Source of the DNA: Cycloclasticus pugetii PS-1 | GTDB lineage: Bacteria; Pseudomonadota; Gammaproteobacteria; Methylococcales; Cycloclasticaceae | Length of the DNA stretch: 64,000 nucleotides | Reading direction: 5' to 3' | Assembly (NCBI RefSeq): GCF_000384415.1 | Contig: NZ_ARVU01000001.1 | Coordinates: 186,001-250,000 of the forward strand | Shown: positions 1 through 8,764 of the stretch, one piece after another | Numbering within the stretch: the first letter of the stretch is position 1 | Layout of the letters: the number at the start of each line of letters is the position of its first letter | Made by a program: the position numbers and the translations under genes | Notes under the pieces: model-generated | Told to the model about the DNA's origin: nothing | The model's input: only the letters and a program-made list of their open reading frames with translations | The model's database searches: none

Positions 1-327
1 ACGGAATAAACCCGCTGCCATCATTACGTTAAAGCCAGACCATAAGGCGGATGCGCCCACTTCGGCAGCCATGGCTTGAATAATATCATTCGTTTTGCTT
101 TCTAGGATGTCGGCTGCTTTGAGTAATAAAGCGCGACGCTCGGTTGGGCCAGTTTCTGACCAAGTTTTAAAAGCAATAGCAGCGGTTTCAGCTGCTTTGT
201 TTGCATCGTCAATGGTTGCAGCAGCACCTTGAGAAACAACGTTGCCAGTGAGTGAATTTAGGCGTTCAAATGTTGCGCCATTTGAGGCGTCTACGGCCTC
301 ATTATTGATGATAAGTTGGGTTTTCAT
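1..327 (-). CDS. NAD(P)-dependent aldehyde dehydrogenase, N-terminal part (salicylaldehyde/vanillin dehydrogenase-like)
   Basis: This is the first 109 codons of a gene that runs off the left edge, starting at the ATG at 325-327. It would oxidise an aldehyde to the carboxylic acid with NAD(P)+. The translation begins MKTQLIINNEAVDA and contains TWSETGPTERRALLLKAAD and EVGASALWSGFNVMMAAG. This layout matches the N-terminal cofactor-domain start of the ALDH superfamily and resembles salicylaldehyde (NahF-type) and vanillin dehydrogenases. The catalytic Cys and Glu lie outside the window, so the substrate is inferred from resemblance only. The 382-bp gap behind it probably holds its promoter. Confidence 0.8.
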   Translation of the reverse strand, partial: MKTQLIINNEAVDASNGATFERLNSLTGNVVSQGAAATIDDANKAAETAAIAFKTWSETGPTERRALLLKAADILESKTNDIIQAMAAEVGASALWSGFNVMMAAGLFR

Positions 328-709
328 AGTGTTCCGTTGTTATTATATAAGCATTTAATTATGAATGTTTTTTTCAATGACTACAAATGAATTTCGAGAA
401 AAAGATAATTAATCGATATTCATGTGGTTGTATGCTCGCAAAGGCATAGTGCTTATGCAAGAGCAATCTTAAGATTACGCTGACGAATACATGACATAAC
501 TAGGGTTTGCCCGTAAACCTAGAGCTAGACCGTTATTTTTGTGTGTTGAACGACGCGCCCAATGCTCAATAGATGGGATTTATGTGGAATATATGATTGA
601 GATCAAGAAATACATGATTGTTAGCACTTTAAGGGTGTTTTTATTGAGAGAAAATTAGAGTTATTTGTCTACATTAGTGGGTATGGAATGAATATAGAAA
701 AAGGAGTTA
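328..709. other. Intergenic region between divergent genes
   Basis: This 382-bp AT-rich stretch separates the leftward aldehyde dehydrogenase from the rightward small gene at 710, so promoters for both should lie here. I see an imperfect dyad at 500-522 (listed separately). I found no convincing -35/-10 pair, sigma-54 site, tRNA or further ORF. Confidence 0.5.
500..522. repeat. Imperfect inverted repeat, possible operator
   Basis: The arms CTAGG(G)TTT and AAACCTAG pair over 8 bp with one bulged G, around the centre GCCCGT. It sits about 175 bp upstream of the aldehyde dehydrogenase start and about 190 bp upstream of the small gene at 710. No T-run follows it, so a protein-binding site is more likely than a terminator. 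The function is unknown. Confidence 0.3.
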
Positions 710-985
710 ATGATGCTTACATATGAAGATTGTGTCGAATTGAGTGGTCTCACCAACGAAGAAATAGAGGCTATCGCAGAGCATGAACATGTGCCAAACA
801 TTGTAGCGTTAGAGCTAGGGCATTACTTGCTTGAAACTGAAGCTGGCGTTCCAGCAATTAAAGAGATTATCTTAGACGATATCCATGAGGCAGAAGCGTG
901 CGGTAACCTTGTGCAAAGTGCTAAGCTCAAGTTAGTGCTTCAACACTTTGTTAGCCAGCACCCTTATCATGAAGTTGGGCAATAA
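710..985 (+). CDS. Conserved small acidic protein of unknown function (91 aa)
   Basis: I do not recognise a named family. The product is 91 aa, acidic and apparently helical, with no signal peptide or membrane segment (MMLTYEDCVELSGLTNEEIE and so on). A strong Shine-Dalgarno site AAGGAG at 701-706 precedes two adjacent ATGs (710 and 713). The second has the more usual spacing, so the protein may lack the first Met. It is a single gene between divergent and convergent neighbours. The good ribosome site and uniform codon use make it a likely real gene. The phrase LTNEEIEAIAEHEH suggests a small helical regulatory or stress protein, but no role can be claimed. Confidence 0.7.
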   Translation: MMLTYEDCVELSGLTNEEIEAIAEHEHVPNIVALELGHYLLETEAGVPAIKEIILDDIHEAEACGNLVQSAKLKLVLQHFVSQHPYHEVGQ

Positions 986-1037
986 CCCGTTGGTTGGGCA
1001 CTGGCATAAAAGGTCGTTTTGATACGTCAGATATGGC

Positions 1038-2078
1038 CTAAAAAGGCATAGGGTATTGTCTTCTAATGGTTTTAATTCCCTCGTTAACTTCATCAGATAG
1101 CGTTAGGTCAATAGACGCAATATTGCTTTTTAATTGCTGCATACTGGTAGCGCCAATTAAATTAGAGCTAACAAAAGGTTGCTGATTAACAAAGGCTAAC
1201 GCCATTTGGCAAACATCAAGCTGATGTTTTTTAGCTAGCGCGATATAGGCTTCAATGGTGGCATCAGTTTGTGCGTTAGCACGATGTTCAACACGCGAAT
1301 CAATAGCCAAACGGGTGCCTTCAGGCATAGCGCCGTTAAGGTATTTCCCGCTGATTAAACCACGAGTTAAAGGCGACCAAGCGAGTAAGCTGCAATCTTC
1401 ATGTAGACTAATTTCACTAAGGTCTGGCTCAAAGTGCCTAGCCATTAATGAGTATTCATTTTGAATCGATACCATACGTGGCAACTGATGTTTTTCAGAC
1501 AACTCTAGCCATTTAGAGGTGCCCCAAGCAGTTTCATTTGATAGACCCACATGGCGAATTTTGCCTGCCTTAATAAGCTCATCCATGGTTTCAAGAACTT
1601 CAATGAAGTTGTCTTCAACCGCTTGTTTGTCAAAGTTAGGAGCGTAGTCCCAAATTTGACCAAAGTGGTAAGAACCGCGGTTTGGCCAATGCAGTTGATA
1701 AAGGTCGATGTAGTCGGTTTGTAAACGTTTTAAACTGTCTTCAACGGCTAATAGAATATTTTTACGGTCAATAAAGTTGTTGCCCTCACGTACCCACTCC
1801 ATACCGGGCCCGGCAATTTTTGACGCAAGGATCACCTTGTCGCGATTTTTACGTGAGGCAAACCAGTTACCAATAATAGTTTCAGTTTTGCCGTAGGTGT
1901 CAGGTGTTGGTGGAACAGCATACATTTCAGCGGTATCAAAAAAATTGATGCCCTGAGTGAGAGCATAATCCATTTGCTCAAACCCTTCTTCTTGCGTGTT
2001 TTGACGGCCCCACGTCATGGTGCCAAGGCCAATTAAACTAACGTTAAGATCGGTTCTACCCAGTTGTCTGTATTGCAT
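1038..2078 (-). CDS. tas: Aldo/keto reductase, Tas family
   Basis: This is a 346-aa NADP(H)-dependent oxidoreductase of the aldo/keto reductase (TIM-barrel) superfamily. It is closest in feel to E. coli Tas: MQYRQLGRTDLNVSLIGLGT start, DTAEMYAVPPTPDTYGKTE, SLKRLQTDYIDLYQLHWPNR and the C-terminal LIGATSMQQLKSNI. The catalytic tetrad appears intact, with Asp in FFDTAEMY, Tyr four residues on, Lys in ILASK and His in YQLHWP. Length is typical. It is probably soluble and cytoplasmic with an unknown carbonyl substrate. E. coli Tas was found as a suppressor of tyrosine auxotrophy. The gene is followed leftward by a 52-bp gap to the convergent small gene. Confidence 0.9.
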   Translation of the reverse strand: MQYRQLGRTDLNVSLIGLGTMTWGRQNTQEEGFEQMDYALTQGINFFDTAEMYAVPPTPDTYGKTETIIGNWFASRKNRDKVILASKIAGPGMEWVREGNNFIDRKNILLAVEDSLKRLQTDYIDLYQLHWPNRGSYHFGQIWDYAPNFDKQAVEDNFIEVLETMDELIKAGKIRHVGLSNETAWGTSKWLELSEKHQLPRMVSIQNEYSLMARHFEPDLSEISLHEDCSLLAWSPLTRGLISGKYLNGAMPEGTRLAIDSRVEHRANAQTDATIEAYIALAKKHQLDVCQMALAFVNQQPFVSSNLIGATSMQQLKSNIASIDLTLSDEVNEGIKTIRRQYPMPF

Positions 2079-2095
2079 AGTGAGGTCCTGTTTTT

Positions 2096-2593
2096 TTAAT
2101 GTCTATTCATCTTATCGACCCAAGCCATGCCAATGGCTGATAGGACGAAAGTAATATGCAGAATAACGTACCACATCAGTTTATCGTTGGCGATATGCTC
2201 GGCATTCATAAACTTTTGAAGTAAATGGATTGAAGAAATTGCGACGATTGAGGCGGCTACCTTTTGTTTCAACGAGCCAGAATCTAATTTGCCAAGCCAA
2301 GACAGCTTTTCGGCACCTTCTTCAATATCAATTCGCGAAACAAAGTTTTCGTAACCACTGAGCATCACCATAATAATTAGCCCACCCACCAAAGACATAT
2401 CAACTAGCGAAAGAATCACCAGCACCATGTCCGATTCTGTAGTGGATAAAATAATGGGGAAAAAGTGAAAAGCTTCTTGAAAAAATTTGATAGATAATAA
2501 AATCAGAGCAAGGCTTAAACCAAGGTAGATAGGGGCGAGTAGCCACCTTGAGGCATAAAGTATTTTTTCTAGGCGTTGTTCAATACGCTGCAT
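2096..2593 (-). CDS. yqhA: UPF0114 family inner-membrane protein YqhA
   Basis: This 165-aa integral membrane protein belongs to UPF0114 (TIGR00645, YqhA). Three to four hydrophobic helices are visible: about residues 14-36, 54-80, 106-125 and 138-157. The family-like [15 protein letters not shown] and [27 protein letters not shown] stretches are present. The family's function is not established. It is encoded 17 bp upstream of tas on the same strand, so the two may be co-transcribed. Confidence 0.88.
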   Translation of the reverse strand: MQRIEQRLEKILYASRWLLAPIYLGLSLALILLSIKFFQEAFHFFPIILSTTESDMVLVILSLVDMSLVGGLIIMVMLSGYENFVSRIDIEEGAEKLSWLGKLDSGSLKQKVAASIVAISSIHLLQKFMNAEHIANDKLMWYVILHITFVLSAIGMAWVDKMNRH

Positions 2594-2932
2594 AAGATTG
2601 AATTGGGATCAGTGATAAAAAAGTTAGTATACATGGATTAAGTCTAGTTTTTAACACTTCTCTCTATGGTGTATTGTCGGTAATATAGATAGCTAGTGGG
2701 TTCAATTTTAGGGGGTTAAAAGCGCCATTATTTTGTGTGTTTTTTAGCGAGCAAGGCCTCATTACACTAAAATATCGTACACTGGGCAGATTTGGTGTTT
2801 ATATTCAAGAAAACGCTTGTTAAATGATAGATGGCAAAACAGGGTGCTATTGTTATTAAGATGAATATCTTGGCAGTTAATCAATAAAAAGCAGTCGCAA
2901 GCTGCATTAAAGAGTCAATGGAGAACATATAA
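2594..2932. other. Intergenic region between divergent yqhA and dctP
   Basis: This 339-bp AT-rich gap must hold the promoters of yqhA (leftward) and the TRAP binding-protein gene (rightward). A GGAG at about 2920-2923 is the likely ribosome site for dctP. I could not single out a convincing promoter pair, sigma-54 site, RNA gene or extra ORF. Confidence 0.4.
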
Positions 2933-4021
2933 ATGAAACGTCGTGATGTACTGAAATCATTTGGCAGCGGTATGGTTGCAGCCACGTCACTCGCTGTGGG
3001 TGGAAAGGCCTTAGCTGCCAAGCCAGAATTTAAATGGAAAATGGTAACAACATGGCCCAAAAACTTTCCCGTATTAGGCACAAATGCTAATTATTTAGCA
3101 AAAACCATAGAGGAAATGTCTGGGGGGCGTATTCGTATCAAAGTATATGGTGCCAACGAACTGGTCCCTGCTTTTGAAGCCTTTGACGCAGTGTCTCGTG
3201 GCACTGTAGAAATGGGTCACGGTGCGCCGTATTATTGGAAAGGCAAGAGTGAAACGGCGCAATTCTTTTCCGCCATCCCTTTTGGAATGACAGCACAGGA
3301 AGTTAACGGTTGGTTGTATTACGGTGGCGGCCTTGCGTTATGGGAGGAACTGTACGACCGATTTAACCTAGTGCCTATGGCAACGGGTAATACAGGTGTT
3401 CAAATGGCCGGCTGGTTTCGTAAAGATATTAACTCTGTGGATGACTTGCAAGGTTTAAAAATGCGTATTCCTGGTCTAGGTGGCGAAGTGTTAAGCCGTG
3501 CAGGTGGAACGCCCGTCAGTATGCCAGGCGGTGAAATCTTTACCTCACTGCAATCAGGTGCTATTGATGCAACCGAATGGATTGGGCCTTATAACGACTT
3601 GGCCTTTGGTTTGTATAAAGCAGCAAAAAACTATTATTACCCTGGTTGGCATGAGCCTGGCTCAACGCTAGAAACATTTGTTAATAAACAGACCTTTGAG
3701 TCGTTACCGAAAGATTTGCAAGCCATTGTAAAACACGCATGTAAAGACGCTAGTATGGACATGATTTCAGAATTTAGCGCAAAAAATAATGCAGCATTAG
3801 ACACCTTAGTAAATAAGCATCAAGTCAGTGTTAAAGCCCTACCGGATGATGTGCTGAAAAAACTTCACTGGCTATCCAATGAAGTGGTACAGGACATTGT
3901 AGATAGAGATGCGTTCTCACAAAAAGTTTATGCCTCGTATAGTAGCTTTCAGCAGCAAGCGATTAAATGGTCGGATGTGTCAGAGTATGCATACATGCGG
4001 GCTAGGGGGTTAGGAGCTTAA
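2933..4021 (+). CDS. dctP: TRAP transporter solute-binding protein (DctP family), Tat-exported
   Basis: This is the 362-aa periplasmic binding subunit of a tripartite ATP-independent transporter. It opens with a twin-arginine type leader (MKRRDVLKSFGSGMVAATSL, cleavage near ALAAKP, residue 29). Then come the family blocks TTWPKNFPVLG, GHGAPYYWKGK, NTGVQMAGWFRK, LKMRIPGLGGEVL and SGAIDATEWIGPYNDLAFG. These features resemble the TakP-like group that binds 2-oxo acids. The actual ligand is inferred. Its membrane partners are not adjacent: dctM and dctQ lie 3.4 kb away on the other strand, past a globin gene and ovoA. The split layout still suggests one transporter, because no other dctP or dctQM genes are visible. 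Confidence 0.92.
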   Translation: MKRRDVLKSFGSGMVAATSLAVGGKALAAKPEFKWKMVTTWPKNFPVLGTNANYLAKTIEEMSGGRIRIKVYGANELVPAFEAFDAVSRGTVEMGHGAPYYWKGKSETAQFFSAIPFGMTAQEVNGWLYYGGGLALWEELYDRFNLVPMATGNTGVQMAGWFRKDINSVDDLQGLKMRIPGLGGEVLSRAGGTPVSMPGGEIFTSLQSGAIDATEWIGPYNDLAFGLYKAAKNYYYPGWHEPGSTLETFVNKQTFESLPKDLQAIVKHACKDASMDMISEFSAKNNAALDTLVNKHQVSVKALPDDVLKKLHWLSNEVVQDIVDRDAFSQKVYASYSSFQQQAIKWSDVSEYAYMRARGLGA

Positions 4022-4123
4022 CGTTTCATACATCAACTGAGCTGAAAGAATGAAACTAATTTTAAAAACTTGCGCCGCATTTTTTAATGCACTGTTTGAG
4101 TAATGTTTTAACGAAAAAGGCTA

Positions 4124-4573
4124 ATGATTATGAATGATTCGTCTGAAAATAAAGAGTCTGATAAACGAGCAGGGGAGATAAATGCTGATAGGGCTTATCG
4201 AGAGTTGCATTTGACGCTTGGTAAAGAAACCATTCAGCAGGTGGTTAGCAGTTTTTATGACCTTATCAAAGTGCATCCAACGCTTGGTGGTTACTTTTCT
4301 GAGGTGAAAGATTGGGACGAGCTTAAACAACGAATAGGTCATTTTTGGTGGATTGATTTAGGCGGTAAGCGTTATCGTGAAGATATTTATAACCCCCATG
4401 CCGTACACCGCTATTTAAAAATTCCACCAAGCCTGGTTGATGATTGGGTGGCGTTATTCTCGCGTAATTTATATGAGCACTTGCCAAAGAAGTACGCAGA
4501 CATTTGGCTTGTCCGTGCTACTAAAATGGCAGAGTGGATTCGTACTGATTTGCAGCAACATCAAGAGTCTTAG
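4124..4573 (+). CDS. Group 3 truncated haemoglobin-like protein
   Basis: This 149-aa protein looks like a 2-over-2 (truncated) globin of group 3. It has a helical VVSSFYDLIKVHPTLGGYFSEV opening. WDELKQRIGHFWWIDLGGKRY corresponds to the E helix region. YNPHAVHRYLKI carries the candidate proximal His, and DDWVALFSRNLYEHLP is the G helix. The family binds haem and O2 or NO in the cytoplasm, and its exact role varies. ATG codons occur at 4124 and 4130; the AAAAAGG site at 4114-4120 fits the second slightly better. It is encoded about 100 bp behind dctP on the same strand. The hydrophilic first 20 residues are unusual for the family. Confidence 0.75.
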   Translation: MIMNDSSENKESDKRAGEINADRAYRELHLTLGKETIQQVVSSFYDLIKVHPTLGGYFSEVKDWDELKQRIGHFWWIDLGGKRYREDIYNPHAVHRYLKIPPSLVDDWVALFSRNLYEHLPKKYADIWLVRATKMAEWIRTDLQQHQES

Positions 4574-4597
4574 TGCTCGTTTAGGGCGTTAACCTCC

Positions 4598-5155
4598 TTA
4601 GCGATATAACCAGTTTTTAAGCAAGCGTGTGACTGCTGGCATAACAAGGTAAGTCATCAGTAAGACTTGTCCCACCACCATAATGGCAAGTTTTAGTATA
4701 GGCGTTAAGGTTGACAACCAAGGCGCAAATACTTGGTTAATGGTTACTAATAAAGAAAATACCACGACCATTAGCACTAGGGCCATTTTGTGCCGGTTAG
4801 GTGCGGCGCTACTGGGCACTTCTGGCAAGGTAAACCAAAATTCTAACCCAGAAACTTTCTTTATTTTTGTACTGCCTTCAATAAGCCCTTTTTCATCAAG
4901 TTCATCTAAAAAGCGCTGCCTTTGTTCAGACTCTTCCCATTTTTTTTGGTGTGCATAGGAATTAAAACCAACAATAAGCACATAATCACCGCCTGTTTGT
5001 GCAGATGGCTTTAGGATGTGCACACCTTGGTGCCCGGGAAATTTAGTGGCCACCTCAGAAAGCCGGTGTAGCCAGTCTTCATACTGTTGTTCTGCGCCTT
5101 TTTTTACCTTGCGTGCAATTGAAACGGTAACGGCGGTATTGTCTGTGTCAGCCAT
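4598..5155 (-). CDS. ABM-domain protein with C-terminal membrane anchor
   Basis: This 185-aa protein has an antibiotic-biosynthesis-monooxygenase (ABM, dimeric alpha/beta barrel) domain over about residues 7-100. It includes VSIARKVKKGAEQQYEDWLH, PGHQGVHILKP and YVLIVGFNSYAHQKKWEES. Two hydrophobic helices follow, at about 122-142 and 152-175. Many membrane-anchored ABM proteins have this two-part layout. No reaction can be assigned. The ATG at 5153-5155 lies 2 bp after the ovoA stop codon, so the two genes are very likely one transcript. A role linked to thiol or redox chemistry is possible but only inferred. Confidence 0.8.
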   Translation of the reverse strand: MADTDNTAVTVSIARKVKKGAEQQYEDWLHRLSEVATKFPGHQGVHILKPSAQTGGDYVLIVGFNSYAHQKKWEESEQRQRFLDELDEKGLIEGSTKIKKVSGLEFWFTLPEVPSSAAPNRHKMALVLMVVVFSLLVTINQVFAPWLSTLTPILKLAIMVVGQVLLMTYLVMPAVTRLLKNWLYR

Positions 5156-5157
5156 TA

Positions 5158-7293
5158 TTAACTAGTACGTTGCCAAATACTCAGCTGACTAAAGCTGTGC
5201 TGAAATTTTCGACTGGTATCGCGAATAACAAAGGGCACATCGGTGGGGTCGTTAACTAATTTAAAATGCTCACCTAAGTGATCTTTTAAGCCTTCTAAGG
5301 TGGAATATGGCTCGCCATCCTTACGAATGCCGCCTAACCAGTTTTCTTTAGGCGTGAACTCTTCCAGCCATGTGTATGGTGAAGCAATGGCCAATAGGCC
5401 GCCGACGTTAATTCTGTGGCGAATATCATTTAGGAAAACGGCGGGTGTGCGTAAACGGTCAATAAGGTTAATGGCCAGTACTAAGTCATAATTGGTAAAT
5501 TGTGGTTTTAGGTTGGTAGCATCACCTTGAAAAAACTCAATATTGTCGCGATTGTTGCTAAGGCCAATGTGCTCTAAAGTTTGTTCATGATAGGAGACTA
5601 TTTCACCTTCTTCGATTAGCTCATAATGAATTTTGCCTTTTTGCTGCATTTGATGAGCAATGCGGATAAAGCGCGCAGAAAAGTCGATGCCAGTGACCGC
5701 ATCAAAATGTTGTGCCAGTTCAAAAGAAGCCCTGCCAACGGCGCAACCTAAATCAAGTGCGCGAGTGGTGGGTTTATCTTGCAGTTGTTCCAAACATAAT
5801 TGAACACAATGAGCAGAAAGGTCTTTTACATCAAAGTAAGTCGGGCCGTAATGAAAGTGGCAATACTGAGAGACAGCGGTATCGGTTTCGTACATAGCAG
5901 ATGGTTTTTCCATAGGTTGTGTTGATTCTACATAGCGGAATCCCGCATGTTGATAAAAGTGGCGCCTAAAGGCATAGCGTGCGTGTTTGGTGGCCTCGTT
6001 GCCGGTTGAAATCCAACAGCCGCCTTTAATTAAATTATGTTGTGTGTCAAAGGTGGGGGTGGAAAAATCGTCATATAACGGGTGAACTTCAAAGCCATCA
6101 AAGCCACTGATGGGTGTTTCTGTCCATTGCCATGCGTTGCCGATTAAGTCGTGAAATTCGCCAAAGGCAAAGTGATCAACTGGGCAGGCAGATGCCCAAT
6201 GTTCCAGATTAATGTTGCCGGGTGCTTGTTCCCACTCTGGTTGGTCAGGAATATTGTGAAGCTGGTGTAAGTGTTGCCATTGCTCCTCGGTGGGTAGGCG
6301 AATAGGTTTTCCTTTCTTTTCGCTAAGCCAGTTACAAAACGCTTTTGCTTCTAAGTAATTGACCTCTGCTGGCCAGTTCCAAGGCATTTCTTGCTCTTCT
6401 AATAAGGTGCGAAGAAGGTAGCGATCATCTTTTTGTATCCAAAAAAGCGGGTGTTCGGGTTTTTTATATTGCACCCAGTTCCAGCCTTCTTCGGTCCAAA
6501 ATCTTTTTTGGTGATAGCCGTTGTCTTTTATGAAGCTGAGAAACTCAGCATTAGAAACAAGGTACTTACTGGCGGAAAACTCCTCAATATCGACAACTTT
6601 TTCACCGTATTCGTTATCCCAGCCATAGGTTTTGTGGTTTTTATCTTTACCAAGTTTAATGCGCCCACTTTCAACATTAAGCAGTTCATTACTAGGGGCT
6701 TCTCCTACATGAGGGCAAACATTCCAAGTGCTATGTTGCTGCAAATGTTCAAGCGGCATTTGGCGAATAATAGCGGAAGAGGTTTCAATATGGATACGTT
6801 GGTGCTCAATGCCCATAAGAATAGGCCAAAACGGGCTTTCCCAAGTAATCGGAAGCTCGAGCGGTAGGGTGCTTATAAGTGAATCAATCAGTGTTAAGAC
6901 GGTTTGTCGGTACGTCTGTACCTCGCTAATGATAGGCCAATCGTAATTGGCCTCATTCAAGTCATCCCACGACATTTCATCCACACCGACGGCGAAGATT
7001 GATTCAAAGCGCGGGTTAACACGCCGTTGGATCAGCGAGGCAAGGCTGAGTTTATTGATGAAAAAAGTAGCAGTATGGCCGTAATAAAAAACAAGGGGGT
7101 GACGGAGAGATTCAGGCCTTAAATAAAAAGCCTCATCATGTTTTAGTGTGCTGTATAACTGTTCTTCTAGCTGAAATGTTTTGTGTAGGTAGTCGCGAAT
7201 TTCTTCTCTTTTTTGTTCAACGGACCCTGTGTTCAGCAAAACTGTTTTAGTTATTTTTACGTCATGATTAATTTCTTCTGCTACGGATGACAT
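5158..7293 (-). CDS. ovoA: 5-histidylcysteine sulfoxide synthase / 4-mercaptohistidine N1-methyltransferase (OvoA)
   Basis: OvoA joins cysteine to the histidine ring with O2 using non-haem iron. Its methyltransferase end can add the N-methyl group of ovothiol. Three parts are visible in 711 aa. A DinB-like helical domain (about 35-185) holds the putative iron histidines H73, H164 and H168 (motif HQRIHIE). A formylglycine-generating-enzyme-like domain (about 205-455) includes GNAWQWTETP. A SAM-dependent methyltransferase (about 480-711) has the ALDLGCAVGRAS motif. This length and order are typical of OvoA, whereas EgtB lacks the fused C-terminal methyltransferase. The ATG at 7291-7293 has a GAGGGG ribosome site. 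The PLP lyase OvoB that should complete the pathway is not in this window. Confidence 0.93.
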   Translation of the reverse strand: MSSVAEEINHDVKITKTVLLNTGSVEQKREEIRDYLHKTFQLEEQLYSTLKHDEAFYLRPESLRHPLVFYYGHTATFFINKLSLASLIQRRVNPRFESIFAVGVDEMSWDDLNEANYDWPIISEVQTYRQTVLTLIDSLISTLPLELPITWESPFWPILMGIEHQRIHIETSSAIIRQMPLEHLQQHSTWNVCPHVGEAPSNELLNVESGRIKLGKDKNHKTYGWDNEYGEKVVDIEEFSASKYLVSNAEFLSFIKDNGYHQKRFWTEEGWNWVQYKKPEHPLFWIQKDDRYLLRTLLEEQEMPWNWPAEVNYLEAKAFCNWLSEKKGKPIRLPTEEQWQHLHQLHNIPDQPEWEQAPGNINLEHWASACPVDHFAFGEFHDLIGNAWQWTETPISGFDGFEVHPLYDDFSTPTFDTQHNLIKGGCWISTGNEATKHARYAFRRHFYQHAGFRYVESTQPMEKPSAMYETDTAVSQYCHFHYGPTYFDVKDLSAHCVQLCLEQLQDKPTTRALDLGCAVGRASFELAQHFDAVTGIDFSARFIRIAHQMQQKGKIHYELIEEGEIVSYHEQTLEHIGLSNNRDNIEFFQGDATNLKPQFTNYDLVLAINLIDRLRTPAVFLNDIRHRINVGGLLAIASPYTWLEEFTPKENWLGGIRKDGEPYSTLEGLKDHLGEHFKLVNDPTDVPFVIRDTSRKFQHSFSQLSIWQRTS

Positions 7294-7387
7294 GTTTCCC
7301 CTCGTTGGTTACATTCCTTTTAGTCTATTACTGGCTTTGAAAAAAGCAAAGGTATTACACATAAGATTTGTTAATAGGTGATTAAAG

Positions 7388-8764
7388 TCAATTATTGTAA
7401 ATGATGCTGGGGAGCCAGGTCGTTAGCGCTGGCCAAACAGCCAATAAGGCTAATAGGACTAGTTGTATTAATATAAATGGTAGAACGCCTCGGTATATTT
7501 GACTGGTTTTAATAGCCGCCGGTGCAACACCGCGTAAGTAAAATAATGCAAATCCAAAAGGTGGTGTAAGGAACGAAGTTTGTAGGTTTAACGCAATCAT
7601 AATGCCCAGCCAAACTGGGTTGATATCCATTGCTAATAAAATAGGCGCAACAATGGGTACGACAACAAAGGTTATTTCAATAAAATCTAACACGAAGCCT
7701 AAAAAAAACATAACCAGCATGACCACCAGCATAGCGCCGAATACCCCACCTGGTAAGTCAGACAGTAATTCTTCTATCAGTTCATCTCCGCCAAAACCTC
7801 TAAAAACTAACGAAAATAGCGAAGCGCCAATCAATATAAAAAACACCATACTGGTAACCTGAGTGGTGTCCTGTGTTACAGCTTTTAATTGGGCAAGGCT
7901 AAGTTGTTTTTTTAAATAAGCGAGAAAAGTTGCGCCTACCGCGCCAACAGAAGCGGCCTCGGTTGGTGTTGCGATGCCGGCAATAATAGAACCCAAGACG
8001 GCGATAATTAAAACCAAGGGCGGCATTAGGCCGGTTATTAAGCCTAAATAAAGTGATTTATCGACCTGTTGGCGGGGTAAAGCCGGGCAGCTGGATGGTT
8101 TAAAAAAAGCCAGGCCAGCTAAGTATATTAAATACAAAGCCACTAATAAAATACCTGGAATTAGGGCGCCAGCAAACAGGTCACCAACGGAAACAGTGTC
8201 TGGCGAAAAAATGCCCATATCGAGTTGAGCTTGCTGATAGGCAGATGAAATAACATCGCCAAGTAGCACTAATACAATGGAAGGGGGGATAATTTGACCC
8301 AGTGTGCCAGAGGCACAAATGGTGCCGCAAGCCAGCGCCGGGTCATATTGACGTTTTAGCATGGTCGGTAAAGACAATAACCCCATGGTTACAACGGTGG
8401 CCCCGACAATACCGGTGCTTGCAGCCATTAACATACCAACTAATACAACCGAGAAACCTAAACCGCCCGGTAGGGTGCCAAATAGCTTAGACATGTTTTC
8501 AAGCAGGCTTTCGGCAATTTTAGCCTTTTCTAGCATCACGCCCATAAATACAAATAAGGGAACGGCAATTAATGTGTCGTTTTCTATAATGCCAAATAAT
8601 CGATTCGGTAAGGCGGCTAAAAAAGCAGTGTCAAAGGTGCCAAAGTAATCACCGGCAAAGGCAAAAATTAAAGCGGTTCCTGCCAAACTAATGGCAACGG
8701 GGTAGCCCATTAGTAAAACAAGAAAGACAACGGCAAACATCCATAAGGCAATACTACCGTCCAT
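7388..8764 (-). CDS. dctM: TRAP transporter large permease subunit (DctM)
   Basis: This 458-aa polytopic membrane protein (about 12-13 hydrophobic helices) has the DctM blocks PLFVFMGVMLEKAKIAESLL, LGQIIPPSIVLVLLGDV and GIATPTEAASVGAVGA. The C-terminal LQTSFLTPPFGFALFYLRG is also typical. It is the sodium- or proton-driven carrier that accepts substrate from the DctP binding protein. Its first 11 bp overlap the end of dctQ, showing one operon. ovoA starts 95 bp downstream on the same strand. The TPPFGFALFYLRG signature and the TakP-like DctP together suggest an organic (2-oxo) acid substrate. Confidence 0.95.
   Translation of the reverse strand: MDGSIALWMFAVVFLVLLMGYPVAISLAGTALIFAFAGDYFGTFDTAFLAALPNRLFGIIENDTLIAVPLFVFMGVMLEKAKIAESLLENMSKLFGTLPGGLGFSVVLVGMLMAASTGIVGATVVTMGLLSLPTMLKRQYDPALACGTICASGTLGQIIPPSIVLVLLGDVISSAYQQAQLDMGIFSPDTVSVGDLFAGALIPGILLVALYLIYLAGLAFFKPSSCPALPRQQVDKSLYLGLITGLMPPLVLIIAVLGSIIAGIATPTEAASVGAVGATFLAYLKKQLSLAQLKAVTQDTTQVTSMVFFILIGASLFSLVFRGFGGDELIEELLSDLPGGVFGAMLVVMLVMFFLGFVLDFIEITFVVVPIVAPILLAMDINPVWLGIMIALNLQTSFLTPPFGFALFYLRGVAPAAIKTSQIYRGVLPFILIQLVLLALLAVWPALTTWLPSIIYNN

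Noticed and set aside
2594-2932. Sigma-54 promoter before dctP
   Set aside because: GG-containing stretches such as TTGGCAGTTAATCAATA lack GC at the -12 position.
4078-4091. GCATT-TTTT-AATGC as a terminator after dctP
   Set aside because: The stem is only 5 bp and AT-rich, with no T-run after it.
7602-7862. Open frame on the strand opposite dctM
   Set aside because: It is a shadow of a strongly supported membrane protein gene. Its composition (Ser/Thr/Lys/Pro/Asn-rich) is typical of antisense frames of transmembrane genes.
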